From Planococcaceae bacterium UBA3378 (GTDB lineage Bacteria; Bacillota; Bacilli; Bacillales_A; Planococcaceae), in assembly GCA_002359075.1 (NCBI GenBank), contig DEQA01000305.1, positions 6,586 through 32,977 of the forward strand: 26,392 nt of DNA, given 5' to 3'. Both the position numbers and the translations under genes were made by a program. Position 1 is the stretch's first letter. Each line of letters begins with the position of its first letter. Below, in pieces: positions 1 through 8,316 of the stretch. The notes under the pieces were generated by a model. It worked only from the letters and a program-made list of their open reading frames with translations. It made no database searches and was not told the DNA's origin.

Positions 1-726
1 AGTATTGAAGATTTATGGGCTTTTAATGAAGAGATTGTCGCTCGTGCGATTTTTGAAAGCCGCATTCCCATTATCAGTGCGGTAGGCCATGAAACAGATA
101 CAACCATTGCCGATTTTGTGGCAGACTTACGGGCACCGACGCCTACAGCAGCAGCAGAAATGGCGGTTCCGAATCGCCAGGAGCTTTATCAGCGCGTGCT
201 GAAAGGCCAATCGCAAATGCATCAGATGATGACTGCAAGGCTTCATTTTGAGCGGACACGTTTGACAAAGCTGCAAAACGCATATCCGCTTGCCAGACCG
301 GATCGGCTGTACCGGCCATTTACGGAAAAGCTTGCCCAAATGGACACACAGCTGCAGAACGGTACGTCGCTTTATTTTATGAAGCAGCGGAATGTCCTGG
401 AACGTTTACAGGCGCATCTTCGCATGCAGTCACCGCAGCAGCAGGTAACATATGCAAAAAGACAATTGGACACTATGTCTCAGCAGCTTACAAGGGCGGC
501 TTTTACTAATATTCAGCAAAATAAGCGGCAGTTTGATAGTGTAATCCGCACACTTAGTGCATTAAATCCATTAACAATTATGCATAAAGGATTTAATGTC
601 TCCTATAAAAATGGGCAGGTAGTAAAGTCAGTTGAACAGCTGTCTCCGGATGATGTGATTGAGGTAACGTTCCATGACGGTGCAGCAATGGCTAAAATAC
701 TTGAAGTAGAGAAGAAGGGGGAATGA
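1..726 (+). CDS. xseA: Exodeoxyribonuclease VII large subunit, 3' part (5' end outside window)
   Basis: Large subunit of exonuclease VII, which degrades single-stranded DNA to oligonucleotides in the cytoplasm together with XseB. The frame is open from base 1 and the true start lies upstream; what is visible is the C-terminal half of the protein (241 codons). The conserved XseA block is readable: SIEDLWAFNEE, then AVGHETDTTIADF, then ADLRAPTPTAAAE. A long, Gln-rich, predicted coiled-coil helical region follows, and the end (NPLTIMHKGFNVSYKNGQVV) matches the family's C-terminal strand region. The stop overlaps the xseB start (ATGA), so the two subunits are probably translationally coupled. Identification is firm; only the start is missing. 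Confidence 0.95.
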   Translation, partial: SIEDLWAFNEEIVARAIFESRIPIISAVGHETDTTIADFVADLRAPTPTAAAEMAVPNRQELYQRVLKGQSQMHQMMTARLHFERTRLTKLQNAYPLARPDRLYRPFTEKLAQMDTQLQNGTSLYFMKQRNVLERLQAHLRMQSPQQQVTYAKRQLDTMSQQLTRAAFTNIQQNKRQFDSVIRTLSALNPLTIMHKGFNVSYKNGQVVKSVEQLSPDDVIEVTFHDGAAMAKILEVEKKGE

Positions 727-956
727 TGATGTCACAGCAATCATTTGCGGCAGCGATGACAGATTTGGAAGAGATCGTGCGTAAATTAGAGCAGGGAGAC
801 GTACCTCTTGAAGAGGCAATTGATTTATATAAAAAAGGTATGGAGCTTTCGCAATTTTGCCACGAAAAGCTTACAAATGCGGAACAGCAACTTATTTCAA
901 TAGTAGGTGAGGATGGTTCGAAACAGCCATTTTCATCAAATACGGGTGAGGGATAA
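723..956 (+). CDS. xseB: Exodeoxyribonuclease VII small subunit
   Basis: Small subunit of exonuclease VII, which associates with XseA. It has 77 residues, the usual length. The family signature is present: SFAAAMTDLEEIVRKLE, then PLEEAIDLYKKGMELSQFC. The start has three consecutive ATG codons (723, 726, 729); the first overlaps the xseA stop as ATGA, and any could be used behind the purine-rich AGAAGGGGG stretch just upstream. ispA begins 2 nt after the stop. The acidic, Ser/Asn-rich tail is typical of this family. Confidence 0.93.
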   Translation: MMMSQQSFAAAMTDLEEIVRKLEQGDVPLEEAIDLYKKGMELSQFCHEKLTNAEQQLISIVGEDGSKQPFSSNTGEG

Positions 957-958
957 CT

Positions 959-1843
959 ATGAGTGGACGCTTACAGGATTTTTTGAAGGAGCATATTGGG
1001 GCTATTGAATCACATATGTATGGATTGGTAAAAGAAGTGTCTGCACCCCAAGCTTTAAAGGATGCCATGCTTTATTCACTTGAAGCTGGCGGAAAGCGTA
1101 TACGTCCGTTATTTGTCGCAGCTGTTTGTGATATGTTCGATCAGCAGCAAAAAGCGATGTATACTGTAGGAGCAACGGTTGAAATGATCCACACTTACTC
1201 CCTGATACATGATGATTTACCGTGTATGGATAATGACGATCTGCGCCGCGGAAAACCGACGAACCATAAAGTGTTCGGGGAAGCTTTGGCTGTCCTGGCG
1301 GGAGATGCGCTTAATTCACTTAGCTTCGGCATCCTTTCACGAATGGAAGAAGTTTCTTCCGAACAGCGCTTAGAGTTAATTCGTATGCTAAGTCAAGGAG
1401 CCGGAGCAGAAGGAATGGTCGGCGGACAGGTGCTTGATATGGAAGGAGAAAAGCGCCAATTGAACCTGGAAGAGCTTGAAAACGTCCATATAAATAAGAC
1501 GGGTGCCTTACTCCGTTTCAGTATCGAATCAGGCGCGGTTTTATCGAATGCCGCAAAAGAAGACCGTGAAGCATTGGTGGAATATGCACACCATATTGGT
1601 CTTGCTTTCCAAATCCAAGACGATATTTTAGACATTGAGGGAACGAGTGAACAGTTAGGCAAAACTGCCGGTAAGGATGTAGCCAGTGATAAGAGCACAT
1701 ACCCGGCGTTATTAACGCTGGAGGGAGCAAAAAACAAACTGGAGGAGCATTATAAGGCAGCGGTGGACGCTTTAGAACGCCTTTCTGTGGATAGTGAACT
1801 GCTGCGTGAGTTTGCTACGTATATTGTCCGCCGAAGCAAGTAA
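959..1843 (+). CDS. ispA: Farnesyl diphosphate synthase (polyprenyl synthetase family)
   Basis: Condenses isopentenyl diphosphate with dimethylallyl/geranyl diphosphate to make farnesyl diphosphate, the precursor of undecaprenyl phosphate, quinones and other isoprenoids. The protein has 294 residues, normal for bacterial FPP synthases. The first aspartate-rich motif is DDLPCMD at about residues 85-91, followed by NDDLRRGKPTNHKVFGE. The second is DDILD at 221-225, and the upstream GGKRIRPL substrate-binding stretch is also present. The start is 2 nt after xseB, with a GGGTGAGGGA purine stretch overlapping the xseB end as ribosome binding site. The next isoprenoid gene, dxs, follows after 92 nt with its own candidate promoter. 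Short-chain specificity is inferred from family resemblance and context. Confidence 0.93.
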   Translation: MSGRLQDFLKEHIGAIESHMYGLVKEVSAPQALKDAMLYSLEAGGKRIRPLFVAAVCDMFDQQQKAMYTVGATVEMIHTYSLIHDDLPCMDNDDLRRGKPTNHKVFGEALAVLAGDALNSLSFGILSRMEEVSSEQRLELIRMLSQGAGAEGMVGGQVLDMEGEKRQLNLEELENVHINKTGALLRFSIESGAVLSNAAKEDREALVEYAHHIGLAFQIQDDILDIEGTSEQLGKTAGKDVASDKSTYPALLTLEGAKNKLEEHYKAAVDALERLSVDSELLREFATYIVRRSK

Positions 1844-1855
1844 AAAGTATAACGT

Positions 1856-1884
1856 TTTATTCTCACGTTTAACACTGTTATAAT
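1856..1884 (+). promoter_or_regulatory. Candidate sigma-A promoter in the ispA-dxs gap
   Basis: A perfect TATAAT (1879-1884) lies about 50 nt before the dxs start. A poor -35 (TTTATT, 1856-1861) sits 17 bp upstream. No terminator separates ispA from dxs, so this would be an internal promoter adding to read-through from xseA. The weak -35 limits confidence. Confidence 0.4.
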
Positions 1885-1935
1885 GATAAGTATCGCAAAC
1901 ACGGTGAATAAATAGATGAAAAGGTGTGTGTAGAG

Positions 1936-3825
1936 ATGGATTTAAACAAAATTTCTAGTCCATCCTTTTTAAAGGGCTTGAACAACAAACAGTTAGAGGC
2001 ACTGGCAAAGGAAATCCGTGCATTCCTAATTGAAAAATGTTCTGTCACTGGAGGTCACATCGGTCCGAATTTAGGTGTAGTAGAGCTGACAATCGCTTTG
2101 CATAAAGCGTTTAATAGTCCAACTGATAAACTTTTATGGGATGTAGGGCACCAAGCCTATGTGCATAAAATTTTAACAGGTCGGGCGAGTCAGTTTGATA
2201 CATTGCGCCAATTTAAAGGATTGTGTGGATTCCCTAAACTTGTCGAAAGTGAACACGACGAGTGGGAAACAGGGCATAGTTCCACTTCATTGTCAGCTGC
2301 AATGGGGATGGCGGCTGCGCGGGATATCCGTAAAGAGAAGAATTTTGTCGTGCCTATTATTGGAGACGGCGCATTAACAGGCGGTATGGCATTGGAAGCG
2401 TTAAACCATATTGGTCATGAAAAGACGAATATGATTGTCATATTAAATGACAATGAAATGTCGATTGCTCCAAATGTCGGAGCCCTTCACGGCGTATTGG
2501 GGCGGCTGCGTACAGCTAAGGAATATTCAAAGGCAAAAGAAGAGCTTGAGCGTCTTATGCTTAAAATTCCGGTGCTTGGGGACAAAATGGCTTCAACAGC
2601 AGAACGTGTGAAAGATAGTTTAAAATATCTCGTTGTATCCGGTGTATTTTTCGAGGAAATGGGCTTTAAATATCTTGGTCCGATTGATGGACACGATTTC
2701 GAAGCGCTTGAAGAAACGTTAGAATATGCCAAAAAAGTAAAAGGTCCTGTTCTTGTCCATGTCATTACGAAAAAAGGCAAGGGCTATAAACCGGCAGAAG
2801 AAGATACAATCGGTACTTGGCATGGTACAGGTCCATATAAAATGGAAAATGGCGAATTCGTTAAATCCGCTGTAAAAGGGCCAGCCTGGAGCAGCCTTGT
2901 TGCTGAATCCGTACGAAAATGCATGAAGGAAGATGAACGTATCGTGGCGATCACCCCTGCGATGCCTGTTGGTTCAAAGCTGGAAGGGATTCAAAAGGAT
3001 TTTCCAAACCGGTTCTTTGATGTCGGCATTGCCGAGCAGCATGCTGCTACAATGGCAGCGGGTCTTGCTACACAAAAAATGAAACCGTTTTTGGCTATCT
3101 ATTCTACATTCTTGCAGCGGGCATATGACCAGGTGCTTCATGATATTGCCCGTCCGAACCTGAATGTCTTTATCGGGATTGACCGCGCAGGACTTGTCGG
3201 TGCAGACGGTGAAACACATCAAGGTGTATTTGATATTGCGTTTTTACGTCATATTCCACATATGGTCCTTATGATGCCAAAAGATGAAAATGAAGGGCAG
3301 CATATGGTAAAAACGGCGCTTGAATACAATGATGGCCCAATTGCAATGCGCTATCCACGCGGTAACGGGTCAGGTGTGGAAATGGATGTGGAAATGAAGC
3401 CGCTGCCAATCGGTTCATGGGAAGTGCTGCGTCAGGGGAAAGATGCAACAATTCTCACATTCGGGACAACTATTCCGATGGCTCTTGAAGCTGCTGAGTT
3501 ACTGGCGAGCCAGGGAGTCGATATAGAGGTAGTGAATGCCCGCTTTATTAAACCAATGGATGAAGATATGCTGCATGCATTGATGAAAAAGGGAGCGCCA
3601 ATTTTGACAATTGAGGAGGCTGTTCTGCAAGGCGGCTTTGGAAGCGCTGTCCTTGAATTTGCGGCAGACCACCACTACAAAACAGCTATTGACCGAATTG
3701 GAATCCCGGATCAATTTATTGAGCACGGAAATGTAGATCAGCTTCTTGCTGAAATACATCTAACAACGGAAGAGACCGTTAGACGAATAAAAGCTTTATT
3801 ACAAAAGCAGGTAGGAACAGTATGA
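1936..3825 (+). CDS. dxs: 1-deoxy-D-xylulose-5-phosphate synthase
   Basis: First enzyme of the non-mevalonate (MEP) isoprenoid pathway. It joins pyruvate and glyceraldehyde 3-phosphate using thiamine diphosphate. The protein has 629 residues from the chosen ATG, as usual for Dxs. Recognisable segments are GGHIGPNLGVVELT, DVGHQAYVHKILTGR, the ThDP/Mg site GDGALTGGMALEALN starting near residue 143 and continuing to NDNEMSIAPNVGAL, and the transketolase-like C-terminal half with FDVGIAEQHAATMAAG and RAGLVGADGETHQG. The frame is open to a GTG at 1924, but AAGGTG (1921-1926) is the likely ribosome binding site, placing ATG 1936 nine bases downstream. The stop overlaps the tlyA start (ATGA). Confidence 0.96.
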   Translation: MDLNKISSPSFLKGLNNKQLEALAKEIRAFLIEKCSVTGGHIGPNLGVVELTIALHKAFNSPTDKLLWDVGHQAYVHKILTGRASQFDTLRQFKGLCGFPKLVESEHDEWETGHSSTSLSAAMGMAAARDIRKEKNFVVPIIGDGALTGGMALEALNHIGHEKTNMIVILNDNEMSIAPNVGALHGVLGRLRTAKEYSKAKEELERLMLKIPVLGDKMASTAERVKDSLKYLVVSGVFFEEMGFKYLGPIDGHDFEALEETLEYAKKVKGPVLVHVITKKGKGYKPAEEDTIGTWHGTGPYKMENGEFVKSAVKGPAWSSLVAESVRKCMKEDERIVAITPAMPVGSKLEGIQKDFPNRFFDVGIAEQHAATMAAGLATQKMKPFLAIYSTFLQRAYDQVLHDIARPNLNVFIGIDRAGLVGADGETHQGVFDIAFLRHIPHMVLMMPKDENEGQHMVKTALEYNDGPIAMRYPRGNGSGVEMDVEMKPLPIGSWEVLRQGKDATILTFGTTIPMALEAAELLASQGVDIEVVNARFIKPMDEDMLHALMKKGAPILTIEEAVLQGGFGSAVLEFAADHHYKTAIDRIGIPDQFIEHGNVDQLLAEIHLTTEETVRRIKALLQKQVGTV

Positions 3826-4640
3826 CAAAGCAACCGAAAGAACGTGTAGACGTTCTATTAGTAGAGCGCGGGCTGTATGAAACGCGTGAAAAAGCAAAGC
3901 GCTCTATCATGGCGGGGTTAGTATATTCAAATGAAACACGCATCGATAAGGCAGGCGAAAAAATCCCTGCTGATGCCCCGCTTCAAGTAAAAGGATCAGA
4001 TTTAAAATATGTTAGCCGCGGAGGTCTGAAACTGGAGAAAGCATTGCAGATCTTTGATATGAATGTAGAAGGAAAGCTTATGCTTGATATCGGCTCTTCT
4101 ACCGGCGGCTTTACAGACTGCGCCCTGCAAAACGGGGCACGTCATTGTTACGCGCTGGATGTCGGCTCCAATCAGCTTGCGTGGAAGATTCGCTCCGATG
4201 ATCGGGTAACAGTAATGGAAAAAACAAATTTCCGCTATACGAAACCGGAAGATTTAACCGAGGGTCTTCCGGAATTTGCAACAATCGATGTTTCCTTTAT
4301 ATCGTTATCGCTCATTTTACCCGTTTTAAAAACGGTGTTAATGCCGGGCGGGGATGTTATGGCGCTTGTCAAACCCCAGTTTGAAGCAGGCAAGGAAAAT
4401 GTCGGAAAGAAAGGGATCGTACGTGATCCTAAAATTCATTTAGCTGTACTGGAAGAAACGGCTGACATGGCGACAAAGACAGGGTTTGTCGTAGTGAATG
4501 CCTCGTACTCCCCGATTACCGGTGGAGAAGGAAATATTGAATTTCTTTTTCACTTAAAAAATCCGCAAGAAGGCGAGTTACCGGCGCCGTTTACGGATTT
4601 TGCAGGCGTGGTAGCTGAAGCGCACGCACAGTTGAAATGA
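3822..4640 (+). CDS. tlyA: TlyA family rRNA (cytidine-2'-O)-methyltransferase
   Basis: Orthologue by sequence type and position of B. subtilis YqxC. TlyA proteins methylate ribose 2'-O positions of rRNA; the older label 'hemolysin' reflects early studies. The 272-residue protein has an N-terminal S4 RNA-binding domain (about residues 5-65, ending in KYVSRGGLKLEKAL) and a Rossmann methyltransferase (about 80-250) with the SAM loop LDIGSSTGGFTDCALQ. Candidates for the K-D-K-E catalytic set are Lys in SRGGLKLEK, Asp in ATIDVSFIS, Lys in ALVKPQFE and Glu in GGEGNIEF. It starts inside the dxs stop (ATGA overlap). A hairpin terminator follows at 4728-4763. Which rRNA positions are modified here is unknown. 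Confidence 0.9.
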   Translation: MTKQPKERVDVLLVERGLYETREKAKRSIMAGLVYSNETRIDKAGEKIPADAPLQVKGSDLKYVSRGGLKLEKALQIFDMNVEGKLMLDIGSSTGGFTDCALQNGARHCYALDVGSNQLAWKIRSDDRVTVMEKTNFRYTKPEDLTEGLPEFATIDVSFISLSLILPVLKTVLMPGGDVMALVKPQFEAGKENVGKKGIVRDPKIHLAVLEETADMATKTGFVVVNASYSPITGGEGNIEFLFHLKNPQEGELPAPFTDFAGVVAEAHAQLK

Positions 4641-4727
4641 CCGTGTCTTTCGTGAAATAATGCCGCAGTAGTTCAAAGCAGGAACTATTCTAGCTTGATC
4701 GAGAAAAAACAAAGATATAAAGATAAT

Positions 4728-4763
4728 AAAAGGCAAAATCTTATACATAAGATTTTGCCTTTT
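4728..4763 (+). terminator. Strong inverted repeat between tlyA and argR, probable terminator
   Basis: A perfect 16-bp stem (4728-4743 with 4748-4763) with a 4-nt loop. The arms begin AAAAGGC and end GCCTTTT, so it can act on either strand. It closes the xseA-tlyA run before argR. A weaker 8-bp hairpin (4667-4674/4682-4689, one G-T pair) lies upstream without a T-run. The remainder of this 251-bp gap has only AT-rich sequence. A TACAAT at 4863-4868 could be an argR -10, but no convincing -35 is seen. Confidence 0.8.
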
Positions 4764-4891
4764 CAATTTGTATAAAAAGCTGAATGATTAGTAATGAAGG
4801 GACCTGAGTGGTTCATTTCCAATTTTTCTTGTAATTTTTTTATGCAAATGTTAGTGTAAAAATACAATCAATAAATTTATGAGGTGAATAT

Positions 4892-5341
4892 ATGAATAAA
4901 GGTCAACGCCACATTCGAATTCGTGATATTATTACAAATAACGAAATAGAGACACAGGATGATTTAGTCGAGCAATTGAAAAAAGCCGGTTATAATGTCA
5001 CACAGGCAACAGTATCAAGAGACATTAAAGAATTACACTTAGTGAAAGTGCCTCTTCCGGATGGACGTTATAAATATAGTTTACCTGCCGATCAGCGGTT
5101 TAATCCAATCCAAAAGCTGCATCGAGCATTAGCGGATGCATTTGTCTCGATAGATGGTGCATCGCATTTTTTAGTAATGAAAGCGCTGCCGGGAAATGCA
5201 AATGCCATTGCAGTACTGCTGGATCATCTGGATTGGAATGAAATTTTGGGGACAATTTCAGGTGACGATACAATCCTGATTATGTGTCGTACCGAAAATG
5301 ATAGGGAAGAGATTAAAAATCGATTATTAGATATGCTTTAA
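4892..5341 (+). CDS. argR: Arginine repressor/activator ArgR (AhrC)
   Basis: Arginine-responsive DNA-binding hexamer that represses arginine biosynthesis and, in Bacillus, activates arginine catabolism. It has 149 residues, the standard length. The N-terminal winged helix spans about residues 1-70, with the recognition region NVTQATVSRDIKELHL. The C-terminal oligomerisation and arginine-binding domain contains MKALPGNANAIAVLLDHLDW and GTISGDDTILIMC, whose GDD acidic residues contact arginine in this family. GAGGTGA lies just upstream of the ATG. recN follows after 16 nt, the same argR-recN pairing seen in Bacillus, so the two are probably co-transcribed. Confidence 0.95.
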   Translation: MNKGQRHIRIRDIITNNEIETQDDLVEQLKKAGYNVTQATVSRDIKELHLVKVPLPDGRYKYSLPADQRFNPIQKLHRALADAFVSIDGASHFLVMKALPGNANAIAVLLDHLDWNEILGTISGDDTILIMCRTENDREEIKNRLLDML

Positions 5342-5357
5342 TTCGAGGTGGAAATTA

Positions 5358-7049
5358 TTGTTAAGAGAGCTGAGTATTCGAAACTTTGCCATTATAGATG
5401 ACTTAACGGTCAGCTTCTCAGATGGTTTAACAGTATTAACGGGAGAAACAGGTGCAGGGAAATCGATCATTATCGATGCAGTTCACTTACTGGCAGGTGG
5501 ACGAGGATCACAGGAATTTATCCGTCATGGTGCAAGAAAAGCGGAATTAGGCGGCCTGTTTCAAATAGCGCATGATGATCATCCGATTTATGCCAAACTT
5601 GAGGAAGCAGGACTAGAAGCAGAAGAAGGAACCATTATTCTGCGAAGGGATTTAAATGATAATGGTAAAAGTGTATGCCGCATCAATGGCAAGCTTGTGC
5701 CGTTATCCGTGCTGCGCGATATCGGAGGAAGCCTCATAGATATCCATGGGCAGCATGAAAATCAGGAATTGATGGATGAAAAGCACCATATTCATTTACT
5801 TGATTATTTTGCTTACGAGGAATTAAAAGACGTTCAAGAAAGATACAGCCAGCTTTATAATTCCTATCGGGCACTGAAAAGAGAAGTACAAGCTTTAAAT
5901 CTCGATGAGCAGCGTACAGCACAGCGCATTGATCTTTACCAATTTCAAATTAATGAATTGGAGGAAGCCGCACTTCAACTGGATGAGGAAGAGCGGTTGT
6001 TGGAAGAGCGCTGGCGTCTTATGAATTTCCATAAAATTTTTGAACGTGCTAATCTCGCGTATGAAGCGATCTCCGGAGAGTCAAAAGGTCTGGATTATAT
6101 TGGTAATGCGATGAATGCATTAGAAGATATCGATGACCTTGACACAAATTTTAAAGAGACTTCAGAAGCAGTAGCTTCAAGCTTTTATGCTTTGCAGGAT
6201 GCTGCTTATCAAATCAAACATATTCTGGACGACCTGGAGTTTGATCCGGAGCGGATGAATGAAGTAGAACAGCGTCTGGCACAATATCAAGCAATGAAGC
6301 GTAAATACGGAACGACAGTAGAAGAGATATTGGTGTATCAGGCAAAAATTGAAGAAGAACTGATGCAGCTTATTAACCGGGATGAAACGATTCAGCAAAG
6401 CGAAAAGCAGTTGCACGAAATGGAAGGGCAGTTAACGGTTCTTGCCGATGAGCTTTCATCTATTCGGAAAGAAAATGCCCAAAAGCTGAGTGACGCCATC
6501 ATGAATGAGCTGCGTGTGCTCCATATGGAAAAAGCACAATTTATTGTGAAGTTTGAGACACTGGAGCAATTTGATGCAAGTGGAAAGGATAATGTGGCAT
6601 TTTATATTTCGACAAATGTCGGAGAACCGCCAAAATCGCTTCCGAAAATTGCATCTGGTGGGGAATTATCTCGAATTATGCTCGCACTAAAAACAATTTT
6701 CTCTTCTTCGACAGGCATTACTTCTATAATTTTTGATGAGGTGGATACAGGTGTCAGCGGCAGGGTGGCACAGGCGATTGCTGAAAAAATTTCGGATATC
6801 TCGGTAAATTCCCAGGTTTTATGTATTTCGCATCTTCCACAAGTAGCCGCAATGGCGGATCATCATTATTATATAAAAAAACAAGTGGAGGATGACCGTA
6901 CGTTTACGACCATTACGGAAATCGAGGGGAATGAGCGTATTGAAGAGCTGAGCCGGATGATGAGCGGAGCGGAAATTACCGATTTAACGCTACAGCACGC
7001 TTCTGAGCTGATTGAAATGGCAAGGCAGCGCAAAATGGAAATCCAATAA
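5358..7049 (+). CDS. recN: DNA repair protein RecN (TTG start)
   Basis: SMC-like ATPase that acts early at DNA double-strand breaks and promotes recombinational repair. It has 563 residues. Walker A is GETGAGKS at 29-36. The ABC signature region ASGGELSRIMLALK begins near 432. Walker B is SIIFDEVDTG, with D460/E461. The interior (about 150-390) is Glu/Gln-rich and predicted to form the family's antiparallel coiled coil. The start is TTG: GAGGTG (5345-5350) lies 7 nt upstream, and the encoded N-terminus LRELSIRNFAIID matches the family's first residues, so no ATG start fits better. A terminator follows directly. Confidence 0.95.
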   Translation: MLRELSIRNFAIIDDLTVSFSDGLTVLTGETGAGKSIIIDAVHLLAGGRGSQEFIRHGARKAELGGLFQIAHDDHPIYAKLEEAGLEAEEGTIILRRDLNDNGKSVCRINGKLVPLSVLRDIGGSLIDIHGQHENQELMDEKHHIHLLDYFAYEELKDVQERYSQLYNSYRALKREVQALNLDEQRTAQRIDLYQFQINELEEAALQLDEEERLLEERWRLMNFHKIFERANLAYEAISGESKGLDYIGNAMNALEDIDDLDTNFKETSEAVASSFYALQDAAYQIKHILDDLEFDPERMNEVEQRLAQYQAMKRKYGTTVEEILVYQAKIEEELMQLINRDETIQQSEKQLHEMEGQLTVLADELSSIRKENAQKLSDAIMNELRVLHMEKAQFIVKFETLEQFDASGKDNVAFYISTNVGEPPKSLPKIASGGELSRIMLALKTIFSSSTGITSIIFDEVDTGVSGRVAQAIAEKISDISVNSQVLCISHLPQVAAMADHHYYIKKQVEDDRTFTTITEIEGNERIEELSRMMSGAEITDLTLQHASELIEMARQRKMEIQ

Positions 7050-7057
7050 GTAATTCA

Positions 7058-7087
7058 GGATGTGTCTTTGGACACGTCCTTTTTTTT
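7058..7087 (+). terminator. Rho-independent terminator after recN
   Basis: A 9-bp stem (7058-7066 with 7071-7079, one T-G pair) with a TTTG loop, followed by eight T. It begins 9 nt after the recN stop and separates the argR-recN unit from spoIVB. Confidence 0.9.
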
Positions 7088-7140
7088 CCGTTCATAAACG
7101 ATTAAAAGTGCAACATCATAAAGAAAAAAGGAGGTGGCGT

Positions 7141-8076
7141 ATGAAGAAGAAGCTCATCTATTCTGTAGCATTTATTTGGCTGACGGTTTTCACATTTGCT
7201 ATCCCGATCGAAGCGAAAAAGCTCATCCCGATGGGTAATACCATAAATGTTCAATTAGAAATGCCCCATTATTATGTGCTGAATGATGTTCTTTTAGACA
7301 GCGGTGAGTGGCTCCGGAAAAGAGATCAAATATTGAAAATAGATGGTCAGGAAGTACGTGAACTGCCTGAAGAAGATCCGCCGTCTAAGGACGCAAAGCT
7401 GCTTGTGAAACGGGGTGGAAAAGAGCATACGATTCAGATTAGCGGTTCAGAAATGCAACATTTGACGAGCTTCATTAAAAATGAAACAGATGGCATCGGT
7501 ACGTTAACATATATAGACCCTGATGATATGGAATATGGGGCACTCGGCCATCAAATCATCGACCATTCACTCGATATAAAGCCAAAAGTGATGAAAGGGT
7601 CGCTATATCTCGCCAGCATCTCACAAATCAAAAAAAGCCGCCCTGGAGAGCCTGGTTATAAGATCTCGAGTAGCGAGCGGCATGAAGCTCAGGTAGGCAG
7701 CATTTTGGAAAATGAAGTGTACGGCATTTTTGGCAAATGGCAACAACCTCTACAACCAAGTTTGTATCCTCCGCTAGAAATTATACATGGGAAACAAATA
7801 AAGACAGGCCCAGCGCAAATGATTACTTCAATTGAAGGTAATACCATTGAAAAATTCGATATTACGATCCACAAAGTAACAGAAGAAACATTCCAGTTTA
7901 TCGTGACAGATAAACGGCTGTTAGAGAAAACCGGCGGCATTATACAAGGAATGAGCGGTAGTCCTATTATACAGGATGAGCAATTTGTCGGCGCCGTAAC
8001 GCATATGTTTGTTGAGGAACCGACAAAAGGAGCAGCCATCACCATTGTAGAAATGATAAAAAAATCTCCTGAATGA
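7141..8076 (+). CDS. spoIVB: SpoIVB sporulation signalling protease (peptidase S55), short form
   Basis: Serine protease secreted by the forespore into the intermembrane space, where it cleaves SpoIVFA and so triggers pro-sigma-K processing. The start is ATG 7141 behind GGAGGTGG (7130-7137); the frame is open further up, but through the recN terminator. The 311-residue protein has an N-terminal membrane/signal segment (about 5-23), a PDZ-like segment (about 40-105, with RKRDQILKIDGQEV) and the S55 domain. Candidate catalytic residues are H137 (GALGHQI), D257 and S274 (GGIIQGMSGSPII). B. subtilis SpoIVB is 426 residues (family knowledge); the deficit lies before the catalytic His, and the first part of the PDZ domain is hard to recognise. 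The catalytic core looks intact. Confidence 0.93.
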   Translation: MKKKLIYSVAFIWLTVFTFAIPIEAKKLIPMGNTINVQLEMPHYYVLNDVLLDSGEWLRKRDQILKIDGQEVRELPEEDPPSKDAKLLVKRGGKEHTIQISGSEMQHLTSFIKNETDGIGTLTYIDPDDMEYGALGHQIIDHSLDIKPKVMKGSLYLASISQIKKSRPGEPGYKISSSERHEAQVGSILENEVYGIFGKWQQPLQPSLYPPLEIIHGKQIKTGPAQMITSIEGNTIEKFDITIHKVTEETFQFIVTDKRLLEKTGGIIQGMSGSPIIQDEQFVGAVTHMFVEEPTKGAAITIVEMIKKSPE

Positions 8077-8081
8077 TGATT

Positions 8082-8120
8082 AATTGACTACACTTTTTAG
8101 TAAGTGTAGTCAATTTTTCA
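8082..8120 (+). terminator. Rho-independent terminator after spoIVB
   Basis: A perfect 14-bp stem (8082-8095 with 8102-8115) with a 6-nt loop, followed by a T-rich tail. It starts 6 nt after the spoIVB stop and insulates the spo0A control region from spoIVB. Confidence 0.9.
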
Positions 8121-8129
8121 TTTTTTTAT

Positions 8130-8265
8130 TAAAATAAGAGTAATGAAAAATCGACAAATCGAAAAAAAAATAAGCTGCTGTCGAAAAAGCCGCTTTTTGT
8201 ATGACTACTTAATCATTTTAAAATTTTTAAAGGGTTTTTTTTCTGAACTGTCGAAATAGCAGAAT
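8130..8265 (+). promoter_or_regulatory. spo0A control region with three Spo0A-box-like sites
   Basis: Two perfect 0A boxes (TGTCGAA) lie at 8179-8185 and 8249-8255. A third, inverted, one-mismatch copy (TCGACAA, reverse TTGTCGA) lies at 8151-8157. In B. subtilis, Spo0A~P binding to boxes between a vegetative sigma-A promoter and a downstream sigma-H promoter drives the switch in spo0A transcription (established). Here a sigma-H-like pair can be drawn as AGGGTTT (8231-8237) and GTCGAAA (8250-8256), overlapping the last 0A box. A possible sigma-A pair is TAGTCA (8107-8112) with TAAAAT (8130-8135), but it overlaps the terminator. The boxes are directly visible; the promoter assignments are tentative. 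Confidence 0.65.
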
Positions 8266-8316
8266 TGTGTCAGTAGGCATAAATTTCAGGGGAAATTGTA
8301 AATAGGGGGAAAAAGA

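Noticed and set aside
4885..4906. ARG box over the argR start codon
   Set aside because: ATGAATAAAGGTCAA resembles one half-consensus, but it is the coding start (MNKGQ) and there is no second box.
7060..7140. Upstream start of spoIVB at 7060
   Set aside because: The extension runs through the recN terminator; ATG 7141 has a perfect GGAGGTGG and begins a signal/membrane segment.
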